Shown here: positions 19,420-29,099 of the stretch, piece after piece
Layout: each line of letters starts with the position of its first letter
How positions within the stretch are numbered: position 1 is the first letter of the stretch
Source of the DNA: Microcaldota archaeon
GTDB taxonomy: Archaea > Micrarchaeota > Micrarchaeia > Micrarchaeales > CABMGC01
DNA length: 64,000 nucleotides
Assembly: GCA_027365175.1 (NCBI GenBank)
Contig: DAHXNY010000001.1
Coordinates: 181,483 to 245,482, forward strand
Direction: 5' to 3'
Position numbers and translations under genes: made by a program
The notes under the pieces: generated by a model
The model's input: only the letters and a program-made list of their open reading frames with translations
Database searches by the model: none
What the model was told of the DNA's origin: nothing

Positions 19420-21267
19420 CTATTTCTGCACTTTGAAATCAGCATCAACGCTTCCATCCCCTCCCTGTCCTGCATCAGGGCCAGGACCGGGGCCTGCTTC
19501 GGGTCCAGGCTCCCCTGCCGCTCCCTGTCCGTACATGCTTCCTCCTATCTTCTGCAGCTCCTCCCTGAGCTTGTCAAGGCCGTCCTTTATGCCCTGATAG
19601 TCATCCTTCTTTACCGCGTCCTCAAGGTCCTTCTTTATGCTGTTTATGCTGTCAGATACTTCGGAAGGTATCTTATCTTTGTAATCCTTCAGCGCCCTGT
19701 CCGTCGTGTATAGGATGGACTCGGCATCATTCTTCAACTGTATCTTTTCCAGCAGCTCCCTGTCCTGCTCAGCGTTCTGCTCCGCTTCCTTTACCTTCTT
19801 CTCAATGTCATCCCTGTTCATCTTGTTCGGCGCCATTACCTGCATGGACTGCTCCTTGCCTGTCGCCTTGTCCTTCGCATGCACATGCAGTATTCCATTC
19901 GCATCTATGTCGAAGGTAACCTCTATCTGCGGCGTTCCCCTCTTTGCAGGAGGAAGTCCTGTGAGCTCGAATCTGCCAAGCTCTATATTGTCTCTAGCAA
20001 GGCTCCTCTCTCCCTGCAATATGTGTATGTCCACCGTGGGCTGGTTGTCATCTGCCGTTGTGAATATCTGTGTCCTCTTGACAGGTATTGTCGTATTCCT
20101 TTCTATGATCTTTGTCATCACTCCTCCCATCGTCTCAAGTCCAAGGGATAACGGAGTAACGTCGAGAAGCACAACATCCTTTACCTCTCCTGTAAGCACC
20201 CCTGCCTGTATGGCTGCGCCGAACGCTACAGCCTCCATAGGATCCACCCCTCTCTCTATCTTCTTTCCAAGCAGCTGCTCTATGTACCTCTGCACTATCG
20301 GCATCCTTGTAGGCCCTCCAACAAGTATCACCTTGTCTATGTCTTTTGGCTCAAGCTTCGCATCCTTCATGGCCTGCATTACTGGCTTCGTCGTCCTCTC
20401 AACTATCTGTATGACTATCTCCTCCAGCTTCGCCCTGCTCATCTGGTATGAGAAATTAACAGGCGAGTTGTTCGCTCCCATTGCGAGGAAAGGCAGGTTT
20501 ATGTCAGTGGAAACCGTGGTAGAAAGCTCTATCTTTGCACGCTCTCCTGCCTCTCTCACTCTCTGCACCGCCTGCTTGTCCTTGGAAACATCCGTTCCTG
20601 TGCTCTTCTTTATCTCAGCAAGGAGGAATTCCACTATGGCATTATCCATATCCGTTCCTCCAAGCTGGGTATCTCCGCTTGTAGACTTGACCTCAAAGAC
20701 GCCCCCTCCGAATTCCATTATGGTTACGTCGAGAGTTCCCCCTCCGAAGTCGTATACGAGTACCTTGGCCTCTTTGGTCCCCTTGTCTATCCCGTATGCA
20801 AGAGAGGCTGCGGTTGGCTCGTTGACAAGCCTTATCACTTCAAGGCCTGCAATCTCTCCGGCATCCTTTGTAGCCTGCCTCTGGTTATCGTCAAAGTATG
20901 CAGGCACCGTTATCACCGCCTTTGTAACCTCCTCTCCAAGGAAGGCTTCAGCATCCTTCTTTATCTTCTGCAATATCGCAGCCGACAATTCCTGCGGCGA
21001 GTACTTCTTCCCGAATATATCATATTTGAAATCAGTGCCCATCTTCCTCTTGAATGCGGCTATGGTTCCTTCAGGGTTTGCGACAGCCTGCCTCCTTGCC
21101 GGTTCGCCTACAAGCCTCTGCCCGTCTTTCGTAAACGCAACATAGCTTGGGAAGGATTTTCCATAAAGCGAGGTTCCTTCCGCGCTTGGTATGAGGACCG
21201 GCCTTCCTCCTTCAAGTACTGCCGCTGCACTGTTGCTCGTTCCAAGGTCTATTCCAATAATTTTCAT
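19420..21267 (-). CDS. dnaK: Chaperone DnaK
   Basis: [51 protein letters not shown]; start set to the canonical Met rather than the longer ORF start at 21336. Confidence 0.97.
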   Translation of the reverse strand: MKIIGIDLGTSNSAAAVLEGGRPVLIPSAEGTSLYGKSFPSYVAFTKDGQRLVGEPARRQAVANPEGTIAAFKRKMGTDFKYDIFGKKYSPQELSAAILQKIKKDAEAFLGEEVTKAVITVPAYFDDNQRQATKDAGEIAGLEVIRLVNEPTAASLAYGIDKGTKEAKVLVYDFGGGTLDVTIMEFGGGVFEVKSTSGDTQLGGTDMDNAIVEFLLAEIKKSTGTDVSKDKQAVQRVREAGERAKIELSTTVSTDINLPFLAMGANNSPVNFSYQMSRAKLEEIVIQIVERTTKPVMQAMKDAKLEPKDIDKVILVGGPTRMPIVQRYIEQLLGKKIERGVDPMEAVAFGAAIQAGVLTGEVKDVVLLDVTPLSLGLETMGGVMTKIIERNTTIPVKRTQIFTTADDNQPTVDIHILQGERSLARDNIELGRFELTGLPPAKRGTPQIEVTFDIDANGILHVHAKDKATGKEQSMQVMAPNKMNRDDIEKKVKEAEQNAEQDRELLEKIQLKNDAESILYTTDRALKDYKDKIPSEVSDSINSIKKDLEDAVKKDDYQGIKDGLDKLREELQKIGGSMYGQGAAGEPGPEAGPGPGPDAGQGGDGSVDADFKVQK

Positions 21268-21268
21268 A

Positions 21269-21832
21269 TCATTCACCATCTTTCTTCTTTTCATCTTTGT
21301 CTTCTTCTTCTTCTTCGTTTTTTGTTTGTTCAGCATGTCTCTTCTTCGCCACTATCACAGATGCTGGCCTAAGCATTATCTCATTGAATGCATAACCCTT
21401 CCTTACTACCTCGAGTATAGTGCCGTCTTCCTCATTGCTCTCTTCCGCAAGGAGTATCTCCTGCTTATACGGATCATACCTTCCTGATACTTCAAGTGCC
21501 CTAAGTCCTGCGGATTTAAGCGTGCTGATGAAGTTCGAGTATATGAGGCTGATGCCCTTCGCATGCTCCTGCTTAATATCCATATTGCTTATTGCGAGCT
21601 CGAACTCGTCTATAACAGGGAGCAGCTTCGCAATTATCTCAGCCTTTCCCTTGTCAGAGGATGCATTCAGATCCTTTGCAACGCGCTTTTTGTAGTTGTC
21701 GAATTCGGCAGCAAGCCTGAGCATTCTGTCCTTAAGGTCGGCTATCTCCTTCTCAGGCGAATCTTCCTCTGTCTTTTCCTTCTTCTCAGGCTCTGCCCTT
21801 TCTTCTTTCTCTCCATCCTCTGCTTCTTGCAT
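21269..21832 (-). CDS. grpE: Nucleotide exchange factor GrpE
   Basis: [55 protein letters not shown]. Confidence 0.95.
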   Translation of the reverse strand: MQEAEDGEKEERAEPEKKEKTEEDSPEKEIADLKDRMLRLAAEFDNYKKRVAKDLNASSDKGKAEIIAKLLPVIDEFELAISNMDIKQEHAKGISLIYSNFISTLKSAGLRALEVSGRYDPYKQEILLAEESNEEDGTILEVVRKGYAFNEIMLRPASVIVAKKRHAEQTKNEEEEEDKDEKKKDGE

Positions 21833-22235
21833 CTAAATTACCTTCAAATAAACTATCCATCCTCTGTGCGAACTCCATCATGCGGCCAAATTCTCTGTCT
21901 ATCTCGCTCTGCAGCTCCTCAAGCGTGCTCTCCATATCTTCAGAACGCAGATAATACCTTCTGCCTCTGCGCACCACAAGCCCCGAATATATGAACCTGT
22001 TGAGATGGTATATTACGGTGCTTCTTGGGAGTTCGAGCTTCTCATTCAAAACCTTGCTTGTCGTTCCCTCTCCATTGACGCTTGTCTTGATTATCTCCTT
22101 CAGCATCACAGGTTCTATATCTCCCTTCTCTCCAGACAGGCCGAAGACCCTGCAGAACCAATCCACAAGTTCCTCCGCATCCTTTCCGGAAGGCCTGCTC
22201 ACTGTCCTTATAATAATCTTATCTCCAGAGCTCAT
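21786..22235 (-). CDS. Winged-helix transcriptional regulator heading the grpE-dnaK-dnaJ operon
   Basis: GTTSKVLNEKLELPRSTVIYHLNRFIYSGLVVRRGRRYYLRS wHTH; 3' end overlaps grpE. Confidence 0.85.
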   Translation of the reverse strand: MSSGDKIIIRTVSRPSGKDAEELVDWFCRVFGLSGEKGDIEPVMLKEIIKTSVNGEGTTSKVLNEKLELPRSTVIYHLNRFIYSGLVVRRGRRYYLRSEDMESTLEELQSEIDREFGRMMEFAQRMDSLFEGNLDARSRGWRERRKGRA

Positions 22236-22240
22236 GAATG

Positions 22241-22264
22241 TATTACGGGCATGTAATATATAAA
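22241..22264 (-). promoter_or_regulatory. Putative operator (TATTAC-N6-GTAATA) abutting the TATA box of the chaperone operon
   Basis: tattac 22241-22246 and gtaata 22253-22258 are a perfect inverted repeat just upstream of the ATG at 22235; TATA-like tatataaa at 22257-22264 (minus-strand TTTATATA). Confidence 0.6.
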
Positions 22265-22359
22265 TGTTTGCTTTTTTCTAACATATATTTGTAATCTTCC
22301 AACTTTTATTTGAAAAAGATAAATATTATATAATATTGATCAAAAAGCATATCGAGTAT

Positions 22360-22647
22360 ATGAAGGTACTGTTCATAGTCCATGGCAACGTGCAGGGCGT
22401 AGGTTACAGATGGTTTGTAAAGAAAGCCGCTTTCAGGAACAACATAACGGGCAGCGTCAGGAACATGGAAGACGGAAGCGTCAGGATAATCGCCATAGCA
22501 GAAAAGGAACCGATGGATAAATTCGAGAAGGAGATACGTGTCGATATGAAAAACGGGCCTTCAGTGATGCACATAGAAAAATACGAAGAGCACTCTGGAA
22601 ACTTCCCAGAGTGCCCGGATTATAAAAAGTTCGTCATAGAGGGCTGA
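22360..22647 (+). CDS. acyP: Acylphosphatase
   Basis: MKVLFIVHGNVQGVGYRWFVKKAAFRNNITGSVRNMEDGSVRIIA. ORF could start at 22336. Confidence 0.93.
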   Translation: MKVLFIVHGNVQGVGYRWFVKKAAFRNNITGSVRNMEDGSVRIIAIAEKEPMDKFEKEIRVDMKNGPSVMHIEKYEEHSGNFPECPDYKKFVIEG

Positions 22648-22857
22648 TCAGATAAACAACGGCTCTCCGTCGTTATCCTCTGAGAACCTGCTGTCAGTCT
22701 TTTTCCTATCCGATATGTTGTTTGAAGCAACGTCCGCTCCCCTATATGCGCCTTTAAAGGAGGCATTTAATTCCGTATCACTGCTAATAAAAGCAGGAGC
22801 TCCTATCCAGAGCACACTTTCATAATTCCTAGTCGCCTTATTTGTCTTTATTCCCAT
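22648..22857 (-). CDS. Small hypothetical protein
   Basis: 69 aa ORF filling the gap convergent to acyP; no recognisable motif. Confidence 0.35.
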   Translation of the reverse strand: MGIKTNKATRNYESVLWIGAPAFISSDTELNASFKGAYRGADVASNNISDRKKTDSRFSEDNDGEPLFI

Positions 22858-22945
22858 ATTGACCAGAAAATAAAATGAATATTATGGTATTTATATCTTA
22901 TCTTCAAACCTGGCAAAAAGTGAATCTCTTCTTTTAAGCGCCTGG

Positions 22946-23872
22946 TCAGTTTTTACCAACGTATGTGCTCTCCCATGACGAGCTGGAGGGCACGTCTATT
23001 GCATTTCCGTTGTATCCATTCCCGCTATAATCGCTGTAATCGCCGTTGAGCTGCCACCATGCAACAAGATTGTTTAGGTTTATCGGGGCGCCGTTGATTC
23101 CTTCTGCAAAAAGCGCGTTTACATCCCCGTAAGAGAGAGTTGCATTGTATATCTGCACATCTGCCGTATATCCGCTATTGTAATAAGCTGTGTACTGACC
23201 TGCAGAGTTCTCCCAGCAGTGGCATCTGGAAGCATTCACCCCAACATATGCTGTATTGTCTCCAGTCAATGCGGCTCCAGGGCCGGAAGCCACCAACTTC
23301 CCATTCAGATAGACATCTATCACGGAATTGCTCATAGTAACGACTCCATAATTCCATCCTCCCGGAGTCGCATTATGCGCACTGCAGTACATATCACTGG
23401 GAGTCCCGCCGCAGAGCTTGCCTGCAGGCGCAGTCCCTGCTTTGTAACCTACTGCAAGCTGCGGATAAGTGCCGTTAAACCCTACTATAACTCCTCCATA
23501 ACCGACGACCTGACCGTTGTAAACTATATTCGGCGGTTCCCAGAACCAAGCTGAGATAGTCAATGGATTTATAGAATTATTCAGATTTGCAACCATGTAA
23601 TTAGGGTTGCATATGTTAAGGTTGGGCCACCCACAAGGCAGATATGCAACGCTTTTCGGAAGGGCGTTGTTGCAAGTGCCTGCAAGGCTTATGAACTGCG
23701 TCGTAAGAGGACCGTACGGCCTTATAACGTGGCAGGCGCCTCCTGATAACGTTGGGTAAAAGTTCAAAGGATTTAGCAATCCTTCGTCAAAGAGCATGAC
23801 GAGCACCACTGCTATTATCAGGACTGCCCAGCCCCATACCATAAGATATTCGAATGCGCTTTGGAGTCTCAT
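22946..23872 (-). CDS. Pilin-like N-terminus + LamG/concanavalin-like surface protein
   Basis: MRLQSAFEYLMVWGWAVLIIAVVLVMLF (archaeal class III/pilin-like signal) followed by LTISAWFW...VIVGFNGTYPQLAVGYKAG...WNYGVVTMSNSVIDVYLNGKLVAS...NNLVAWWQLNGDYSDYSGNGYNG. Confidence 0.8.
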   Translation of the reverse strand: MRLQSAFEYLMVWGWAVLIIAVVLVMLFDEGLLNPLNFYPTLSGGACHVIRPYGPLTTQFISLAGTCNNALPKSVAYLPCGWPNLNICNPNYMVANLNNSINPLTISAWFWEPPNIVYNGQVVGYGGVIVGFNGTYPQLAVGYKAGTAPAGKLCGGTPSDMYCSAHNATPGGWNYGVVTMSNSVIDVYLNGKLVASGPGAALTGDNTAYVGVNASRCHCWENSAGQYTAYYNSGYTADVQIYNATLSYGDVNALFAEGINGAPINLNNLVAWWQLNGDYSDYSGNGYNGNAIDVPSSSSWESTYVGKN

Positions 23873-23915
23873 GTTAATGTAACATATTTAATGGTAATCA
23901 ATTAAAATACTATAT

Positions 23916-24128
23916 ATGGACTTTATTTACGTGCTTGGGACCGCAGGGGCTGTAAATCCTAATTCATCAGGAAGCTCAATCCCAATAGCGCCGACAATAA
24001 CGGTGCCGCAGGGAATCCAGCCGCCACTGCCTCAGTCAGTCAACCTTCTCATCCTGGTAGCGATACTGTTAGTACTGATAATAGGATTCATTCTCTACAG
24101 GAGGCATCTGAAGAGCAAATACGGGTAA
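23916..24128 (+). CDS. Small single-TM protein, hypothetical
   Basis: 70 aa; NLLILVAILLVLIIGFILYRRHLK. Confidence 0.55.
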   Translation: MDFIYVLGTAGAVNPNSSGSSIPIAPTITVPQGIQPPLPQSVNLLILVAILLVLIIGFILYRRHLKSKYG

Positions 24129-24129
24129 A

Positions 24130-25446
24130 TCAGGTATTGTAAGACGATCCAAGCTCAGGCGCAACTGCGTTGTGCTTGTGGTCCTGGTTTATGTAGTCTA
24201 CAAATTCCTCAGCTTTGGCCTTCTCCCCGTGCACCGCATAGACATTCTTCAAGCCCTTTAGGGACTTTACAAAGTTGACCAGATGCGGCCTGTCTGCATG
24301 CGCCGAGATATGGAAGGTATTTACCTCTAAACCTACCTTTATCGTCTTATCCTCTATCTGTATCTCTTTCTTCCCGTCAAAGAGCTCCCTTCCAGGGGTT
24401 CCGACAGCCTGGTATCCTACAAGGATTAGCTTGTTCTTAGCATCCTTTGCAAGGGATTGCAGATAGTTTACTACCGGGCCTCCAGTGAGCATGCCGCTTG
24501 TCGTTACTATTATGCTTGACTCGCTGCTGTTTATTATGTTCTTGCGCTCCCCTCTTGTCTTTATTACATTGAAGTTGGTGCTCTTGAACGGATCGTCGTC
24601 ATTCATCAGGATCCTCTTCTGCAGCTCATCCCTGCAGTATATTACGTTGTGCCTGTGGATGCGCATAGCCTTCCCTATCATCCCGTCTATGTGTATAGGG
24701 ACCTTCTGCAGCCTCCCTGACTTCATATAATCATCCAGCAGAAGGAGTATCTCCTGAGCCCTGCCTACGGCAAAACTAGGCACCACTGCCTTCCCTCCTC
24801 TGGTTATCGTATCGTTCAAGCTGTTTACCATGAGGTCCATTGTCGCCTTCTCAGGCTTAAAGACATCATCCTTGCCGCTATACGTGCTCTCGGTAACCAG
24901 ATTTTCTATCTTAAGGCCCTGGTTCGATGCAGGCTCAAGCAGCTTGCTTGTAGCAAGGTTGAAATCTCCAGTATACAGGAGCCTCTCCCTGTCCGATGCT
25001 ACCTCTATCATCCCGCTGCCCAGAATATGCCCTGCTTTGAGCATTCTGAACCTGAGGTTCTTTATCTTGAACTCCTCCCCGTACTCAACTGTCTTGTGCT
25101 TCTTCTGCATTGAAGACAGGCCCTGTTTGGTTATCTCCTCAGGATTGGAGATGCGCATATAGTCGCTAATAAGCACGTTCGTGAGTTCAAACGTAGGCTT
25201 TGTAGCATATGCATACTTGTCATAACCTATGGAGTATATGTGAGGAAGGTATCCGCTGTGGTCAAGGTGAGCATGGCTCAACACTATCCCATCAACATCC
25301 TTCAATGTCTCCTTATCCAATTCTGGATATTCTATCTTCTTGCCAAGCTTTATGCCTGAGTCAAGAAGAACTTTCGTACCGTCTTCTTCTACCATTATAC
25401 AGCTTCTGCCGACTTCGCCGGCAGCGCCTAGGAATGTAATCTTCAA
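24130..25446 (-). CDS. Metallo-beta-lactamase/beta-CASP ribonuclease
   Basis: GAAGEVGRSCIMVE; LSHAHLDHSGYLPHI; LLYTGDFN; GKAVVPSFAVGRAQEILLLL; IIVTTSGMLTGGPVVNYL; ISAHADRPHLVNFV. Confidence 0.93.
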   Translation of the reverse strand: MKITFLGAAGEVGRSCIMVEEDGTKVLLDSGIKLGKKIEYPELDKETLKDVDGIVLSHAHLDHSGYLPHIYSIGYDKYAYATKPTFELTNVLISDYMRISNPEEITKQGLSSMQKKHKTVEYGEEFKIKNLRFRMLKAGHILGSGMIEVASDRERLLYTGDFNLATSKLLEPASNQGLKIENLVTESTYSGKDDVFKPEKATMDLMVNSLNDTITRGGKAVVPSFAVGRAQEILLLLDDYMKSGRLQKVPIHIDGMIGKAMRIHRHNVIYCRDELQKRILMNDDDPFKSTNFNVIKTRGERKNIINSSESSIIVTTSGMLTGGPVVNYLQSLAKDAKNKLILVGYQAVGTPGRELFDGKKEIQIEDKTIKVGLEVNTFHISAHADRPHLVNFVKSLKGLKNVYAVHGEKAKAEEFVDYINQDHKHNAVAPELGSSYNT

Positions 25447-25952
25447 TTCATCACCGAATTATCTTCTTCTTTCTTGCTTTCTTCCTTGTTTATTATGGCG
25501 ATGTCGGCAATGCTTATCTCCTGCGGCTTCTGCTGGTGCCTTCCCTCCCCATGCTGAGGCTCCCTTCTTCTCCTTTCGCTGCCGCTTATCCTTCTCATCT
25601 CGTTGTAATGATCATCGAGTTTTTTGTTGGATTCCTTAAGCTGTTCGACCATCGTCTCTATCTGTTTATTCATTTCTTCTATTCTTTTGTCTATGAACTC
25701 TACCTTCTTCTTCAATCTGTAGCTCTTTGTCGCTTCATTGAGCTCCTTCTCAATAGCATTTCTCTTCCTTACAAGATCTCTTTCAGCATCGAGCGTGAAT
25801 GCCTCCGTAGATATCCTGAAGTCAATCTCATTCTTCCTCTTCCTCAGGTATCTTATGTCCTTTGTCTTCTCATGGCTGATCTGAGCCAGCTTGGATACTG
25901 CTGCCTTTTCGTCAAGCTTGTAAAGGAGCCTGCGCTTCGTAGCCCTTATCAT
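25443..25952 (-). CDS. Coiled-coil hypothetical protein; true N-terminus may lie upstream
   Basis: Highly charged helical sequence. The frame stays open upstream of ATG 25952 to about 26100 (…RLEEIRKQIEEERKKGASIAN) without another ATG. Confidence 0.6.
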   Translation of the reverse strand: MIRATKRRLLYKLDEKAAVSKLAQISHEKTKDIRYLRKRKNEIDFRISTEAFTLDAERDLVRKRNAIEKELNEATKSYRLKKKVEFIDKRIEEMNKQIETMVEQLKESNKKLDDHYNEMRRISGSERRRREPQHGEGRHQQKPQEISIADIAIINKEESKKEEDNSVMN

Positions 25953-26089
25953 ATTCGCTATGGAAGCCCCCTTCTTCCGCTCCTCCTCTATCTGCTTCCT
26001 AATCTCCTCTAGCCTATCTTGCTTCTCACTCTTATGATGGGTAGGCGCCGCTTCTGCAGCTGCCTTGTTGTTTCCGTTCTCTATTTCGC

Positions 26090-27265
26090 TCAGTCTATCG
26101 CCTGCTTTGACAAAAGTAGCTTGTAAACATCTATCAGTTTGTCTGTCATCTTCTCCGAAGAGAAACTGCGCCCTGTACTAAGGGCATTTTTAATATAAGG
26201 TTTAGTATCATTTAAAACCTTATCTATTTTTTTAGCGCAGTGCCTGTAATCCCCTGCGCGGAACTTTTCTCCATTGAAACCGTTCTTTATAAGCTCCCTT
26301 GTCGAGAGATAATCTGCGCCGACTACTGGTTTTCCGCAGGCCATCGCCTCAATGGAGACGATTCCCTGGGTCTCAAAGGTCGAAGGCATGCAGACCACGT
26401 CAGAAGACGCATATACCTCCGGAAGCGTCTTCTGGTCAACAAAGCCTATAAAGCGCACCCTCTCAGCTACGCCGAGCTTATGCGCAATTTCCTTGTAATA
26501 TGCATCGGAAGGACCCTTCCCTGCAATCATGACCTTCACCTTATCATCCTTATCCATAAGCAGCTTCGCAGCCTTCAGCATGGTCTCTATCCTCTTCTCC
26601 GCAGAGAGCCTTCCTACGTAAAGCACTACCTTGTCTCTGTCCTTTATCCCGTATCTCTTCCTTATTTTATCGCCGCTTACCTTATTGTTGAATTTTGATA
26701 TGTCTATGCTGTTTGGCACCACCTGCACGTCCTTTATCCCGCTCTTGCAGAGCATCCTCTCCACCGTCACCGAAGGGGCTATGACGCCATCGCATCTCCT
26801 GTAGAAGAAGCGCAGGTATTTCTTCATGTAAGCGCTTGCAAACTTCCTGAGCGGCCTGCTCTTCGGATAATAATGCTCTACTATATGCCTGTTGTTAACA
26901 AATGTATGGAAGGACCCCAATACCGGGTACTGTGATATCCTCCCTGCCATTAACCCTGAGAAGCCCATTGCAAACGGAGTCTGCGCATGTATAAGATCGA
27001 CTCCCAGGGACCTTAGCTTCATTGCCGAATTGTAAGGGAATATCGCAATGCTGTACTGCGGATAGGGCTTGAAGTTAAGCCCCGTATACAGGAAGGTCTT
27101 GTTATTGGAATAGGTTGACTTGTTCTTAGGGCTTGCGCTGGCAAACACATAAACCGTATGTCCCCTTTTCTCCAGCTCCTTCCTGAAATTTATTATCGAA
27201 GTAACGACACCATCAACGTTAGGAAGATAGGTGTCAGTATAAAACGCAATCCTTAATTTCTCCAT
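26090..27265 (-). CDS. GT4-family glycosyltransferase
   Basis: FYTDTYLPNVDGVVTSIINFRKELEKRGHTVYVFA; LIHAQTPFAMGFSGL; VLYVGRLSAEKRIETMLKA; VCMPSTFETQGIVSIEAMACGKPVVGA. Confidence 0.93.
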   Translation of the reverse strand: MEKLRIAFYTDTYLPNVDGVVTSIINFRKELEKRGHTVYVFASASPKNKSTYSNNKTFLYTGLNFKPYPQYSIAIFPYNSAMKLRSLGVDLIHAQTPFAMGFSGLMAGRISQYPVLGSFHTFVNNRHIVEHYYPKSRPLRKFASAYMKKYLRFFYRRCDGVIAPSVTVERMLCKSGIKDVQVVPNSIDISKFNNKVSGDKIRKRYGIKDRDKVVLYVGRLSAEKRIETMLKAAKLLMDKDDKVKVMIAGKGPSDAYYKEIAHKLGVAERVRFIGFVDQKTLPEVYASSDVVCMPSTFETQGIVSIEAMACGKPVVGADYLSTRELIKNGFNGEKFRAGDYRHCAKKIDKVLNDTKPYIKNALSTGRSFSSEKMTDKLIDVYKLLLSKQAID

Positions 27266-27272
27266 GTATACA

Positions 27273-27668
27273 CTAAAGCTTTACTGCTTCTCCTCCTGCT
27301 GCCTTTATCTTCTCCTCAGCCTTCTTTGAAAATGACTTTGCAGATATCTTTACAGGCACGCTTATCTCTCCCATGCTGAGCACCTTGTAATTCCTTAGCA
27401 TTATCTCATTGCCCTTCTTGAGCTTGTCCATGTTCTTTGAGATGTCCTCAAGGTTTATCTCGGAATAGTTCTTCTTCCTCCATGGGCTGAAGCCTACCTT
27501 CTTTATTGACTCCTTATCGTAAACTACCGTGTGCGTCCATTTTCCCTTCTTGCCTCCTCTTCCTGTCCCTCCACGGTCTCCTGCGCCTCTGGCATTCTTT
27601 ATGTTGCCCACGCCCCAGCTTCTGCTTCCCAGGAACTTCCTGCTCTTTTTCTTCACTCTTAATACCAT
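27273..27668 (-). CDS. rpl15: Large ribosomal subunit protein uL15
   Basis: MVLRVKKKSRKFLGSRSWGVGNIKNARGAGDRGGTGRGGKKGKWTH; partner of L30 upstream. Confidence 0.9.
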   Translation of the reverse strand: MVLRVKKKSRKFLGSRSWGVGNIKNARGAGDRGGTGRGGKKGKWTHTVVYDKESIKKVGFSPWRKKNYSEINLEDISKNMDKLKKGNEIMLRNYKVLSMGEISVPVKISAKSFSKKAEEKIKAAGGEAVKL

Positions 27669-27678
27669 AAAAATAACC

Positions 27679-28104
27679 TTATGCCATTCTCTTTATCAGT
27701 GAGTTTATCTCCTTGCCTCTGTATCCAAGAGCTCCTCCTGCCTTGTAGTTCTGCTTAATGCCCTCGTATCCCTTTCTTGGCGGATGCATCCTTATAGGCA
27801 TTGGGATTACCTCCTTAGGGCTCTTCTTGCCTGCCGAGATGCCTTCAATATCTGCCTTCTCAACCTTGAGCTCCTTCCTCTTTGCTATGAGCTCCAGTGT
27901 CTCATTATCAACCTCGCCATAAGTCACGAAGTCGCTGCATTTGTTGATCATGCCTATATTGGCCTTGTTGCCGTAAAGCAGCACCATGCTGTTGACCCTG
28001 TTCAGGTTCATCCTCTTCATGGTCTCCTTTATATCGTGCCTTACTCCATAGGTTCCTCTAACTCTTACTATGGCAATTAGCTTGTTCTCAAGATGCGTCT
28101 TCAT
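27679..28104 (-). CDS. rpl30: Large ribosomal subunit protein uL30
   Basis: NKLIAIVRVRGTYGVRHDIKETMKRMNLNRVNSMVLLYG; HPPRKGYEGIKQNYKAGGALGYRGKEINSLIKRM. ORF track extends to 28170; Met at 28104 preferred. Confidence 0.93.
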   Translation of the reverse strand: MKTHLENKLIAIVRVRGTYGVRHDIKETMKRMNLNRVNSMVLLYGNKANIGMINKCSDFVTYGEVDNETLELIAKRKELKVEKADIEGISAGKKSPKEVIPMPIRMHPPRKGYEGIKQNYKAGGALGYRGKEINSLIKRMA

Positions 28105-28483
28105 AAATAGACCCGTATAAAGCCATCGCTGTGCTTTGAATAAAATTCTGTAAGTGTATGTATAACTCAAGGTTTTTATATCTTTTCAAAACCCTGCATA
28201 CCTTCAATGTCAAAAGAACTTCTGGCAAAATGACCGATTGTTATAAAATCTGCAAAACGGCTAAAATCTCAAAAAGTAATTTCATATATTTAGATTGCCG
28301 CCATGTTTACCTTAATCTTTTCAGGATAAGATGACCTATCTGTACCAGAAATTCTTTCAACTACTATATGCACTGCTAGATATTTAACACTTCCTATGCC
28401 TCCTGCCAAACCTGTCAATGCATGGCAAATATGCAAAACACGTCTACAGACTGTGTGACATGCATCTCCCCGACTACTTCCAC

Positions 28484-28726
28484 TTACTCCTTTCTCTTCA
28501 GTTCCTTGAAAGCCACAATCCCTAATCCGACAGCACCGATCAAAGCCGCAGAACACAAATATGCAGTAATCTCTCCAAAACCTGCTCCGTGCATGCCTGC
28601 TGCAACTCCTCCGACACCAGCTACAGATACGCCTATAAAAGCGCCTGAAGCTGCGAACTTGCGCACCTCAGGTACAAGGTGCCTGTTCTTCATGTATTCG
28701 CTTTTCAGTTTTTTTGAAATCTCCAT
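28484..28726 (-). CDS. Small Gly-rich two-TM protein, hypothetical
   Basis: 80 aa; GAFIGVSVAGVGGVAAGMHGAGFGEITAYLCSAALIGAVGLGIVAF. Confidence 0.45.
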   Translation of the reverse strand: MEISKKLKSEYMKNRHLVPEVRKFAASGAFIGVSVAGVGGVAAGMHGAGFGEITAYLCSAALIGAVGLGIVAFKELKRKE

Positions 28727-28867
28727 CTCTTCACGTATGCATAGTGAGTTTTATGATTTTTAAAAGTAACCACAAATCACAGTTTTATACGGCATATATC
28801 GTATTAAGTTCCTCTCGCATAGCAACAATATTTAAAGGCTCTGAAAAGAAGGGACTGACTCTTTTTC

Positions 28868-28881
28868 TGCGCAAAGGTGCT
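28868..28881 (+). repeat. Putative target-site duplication, left copy (14 bp)
   Basis: tgcgcaaaggtgct, identical to 33033-33046 in direct orientation, immediately outside the inverted repeats. Confidence 0.9.
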
Positions 28882-29008
28882 GGGGTTATATATAGAGACC
28901 ACATTTTGCACCCCCTTTTTGTCGTCGAAGCTAAAATCTGTCGTCGTAAAATTCGGTACTTTTTATAGCCCAGATTCTAACAATATCTTAGCCTCGCCAC
29001 CGCCAGAT
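28882..29008 (+). repeat. Terminal inverted repeat, left (127 bp)
   Basis: ggggttatatatagagaccacattttgcaccccctttttgtcgtcgaagc...ctcgccaccgccagat; exact reverse complement of 32906-33032. Confidence 0.97.
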
Positions 29009-29099
29009 CGCCGTATTCAGAAAGAGAAAGTTTACACTGATTACTTTACCAGATCAGTAGGTAGCTTATAAGATTTCAATAGTTCCACCTTTTTTACCT

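Noticed and set aside
19706-21145. 479-aa + strand ORF
   Set aside because: Antisense of dnaK; long spurious reading frame with low-complexity composition.
22323-22338. 16-bp perfect palindrome AATATTATATAATATT upstream of acyP
   Set aside because: Pure A/T palindromes arise readily in AT-rich archaeal promoters; not strong enough without conservation.
28877-29071. ORF MLGLYIETTFCTPFLSSKLKSVVVKFGTFYSPDSNN..., also at 32894-33124 on the other strand
   Set aside because: Both are translations of the 127-bp terminal inverted repeats; similarity is due to the repeat, not a gene pair.
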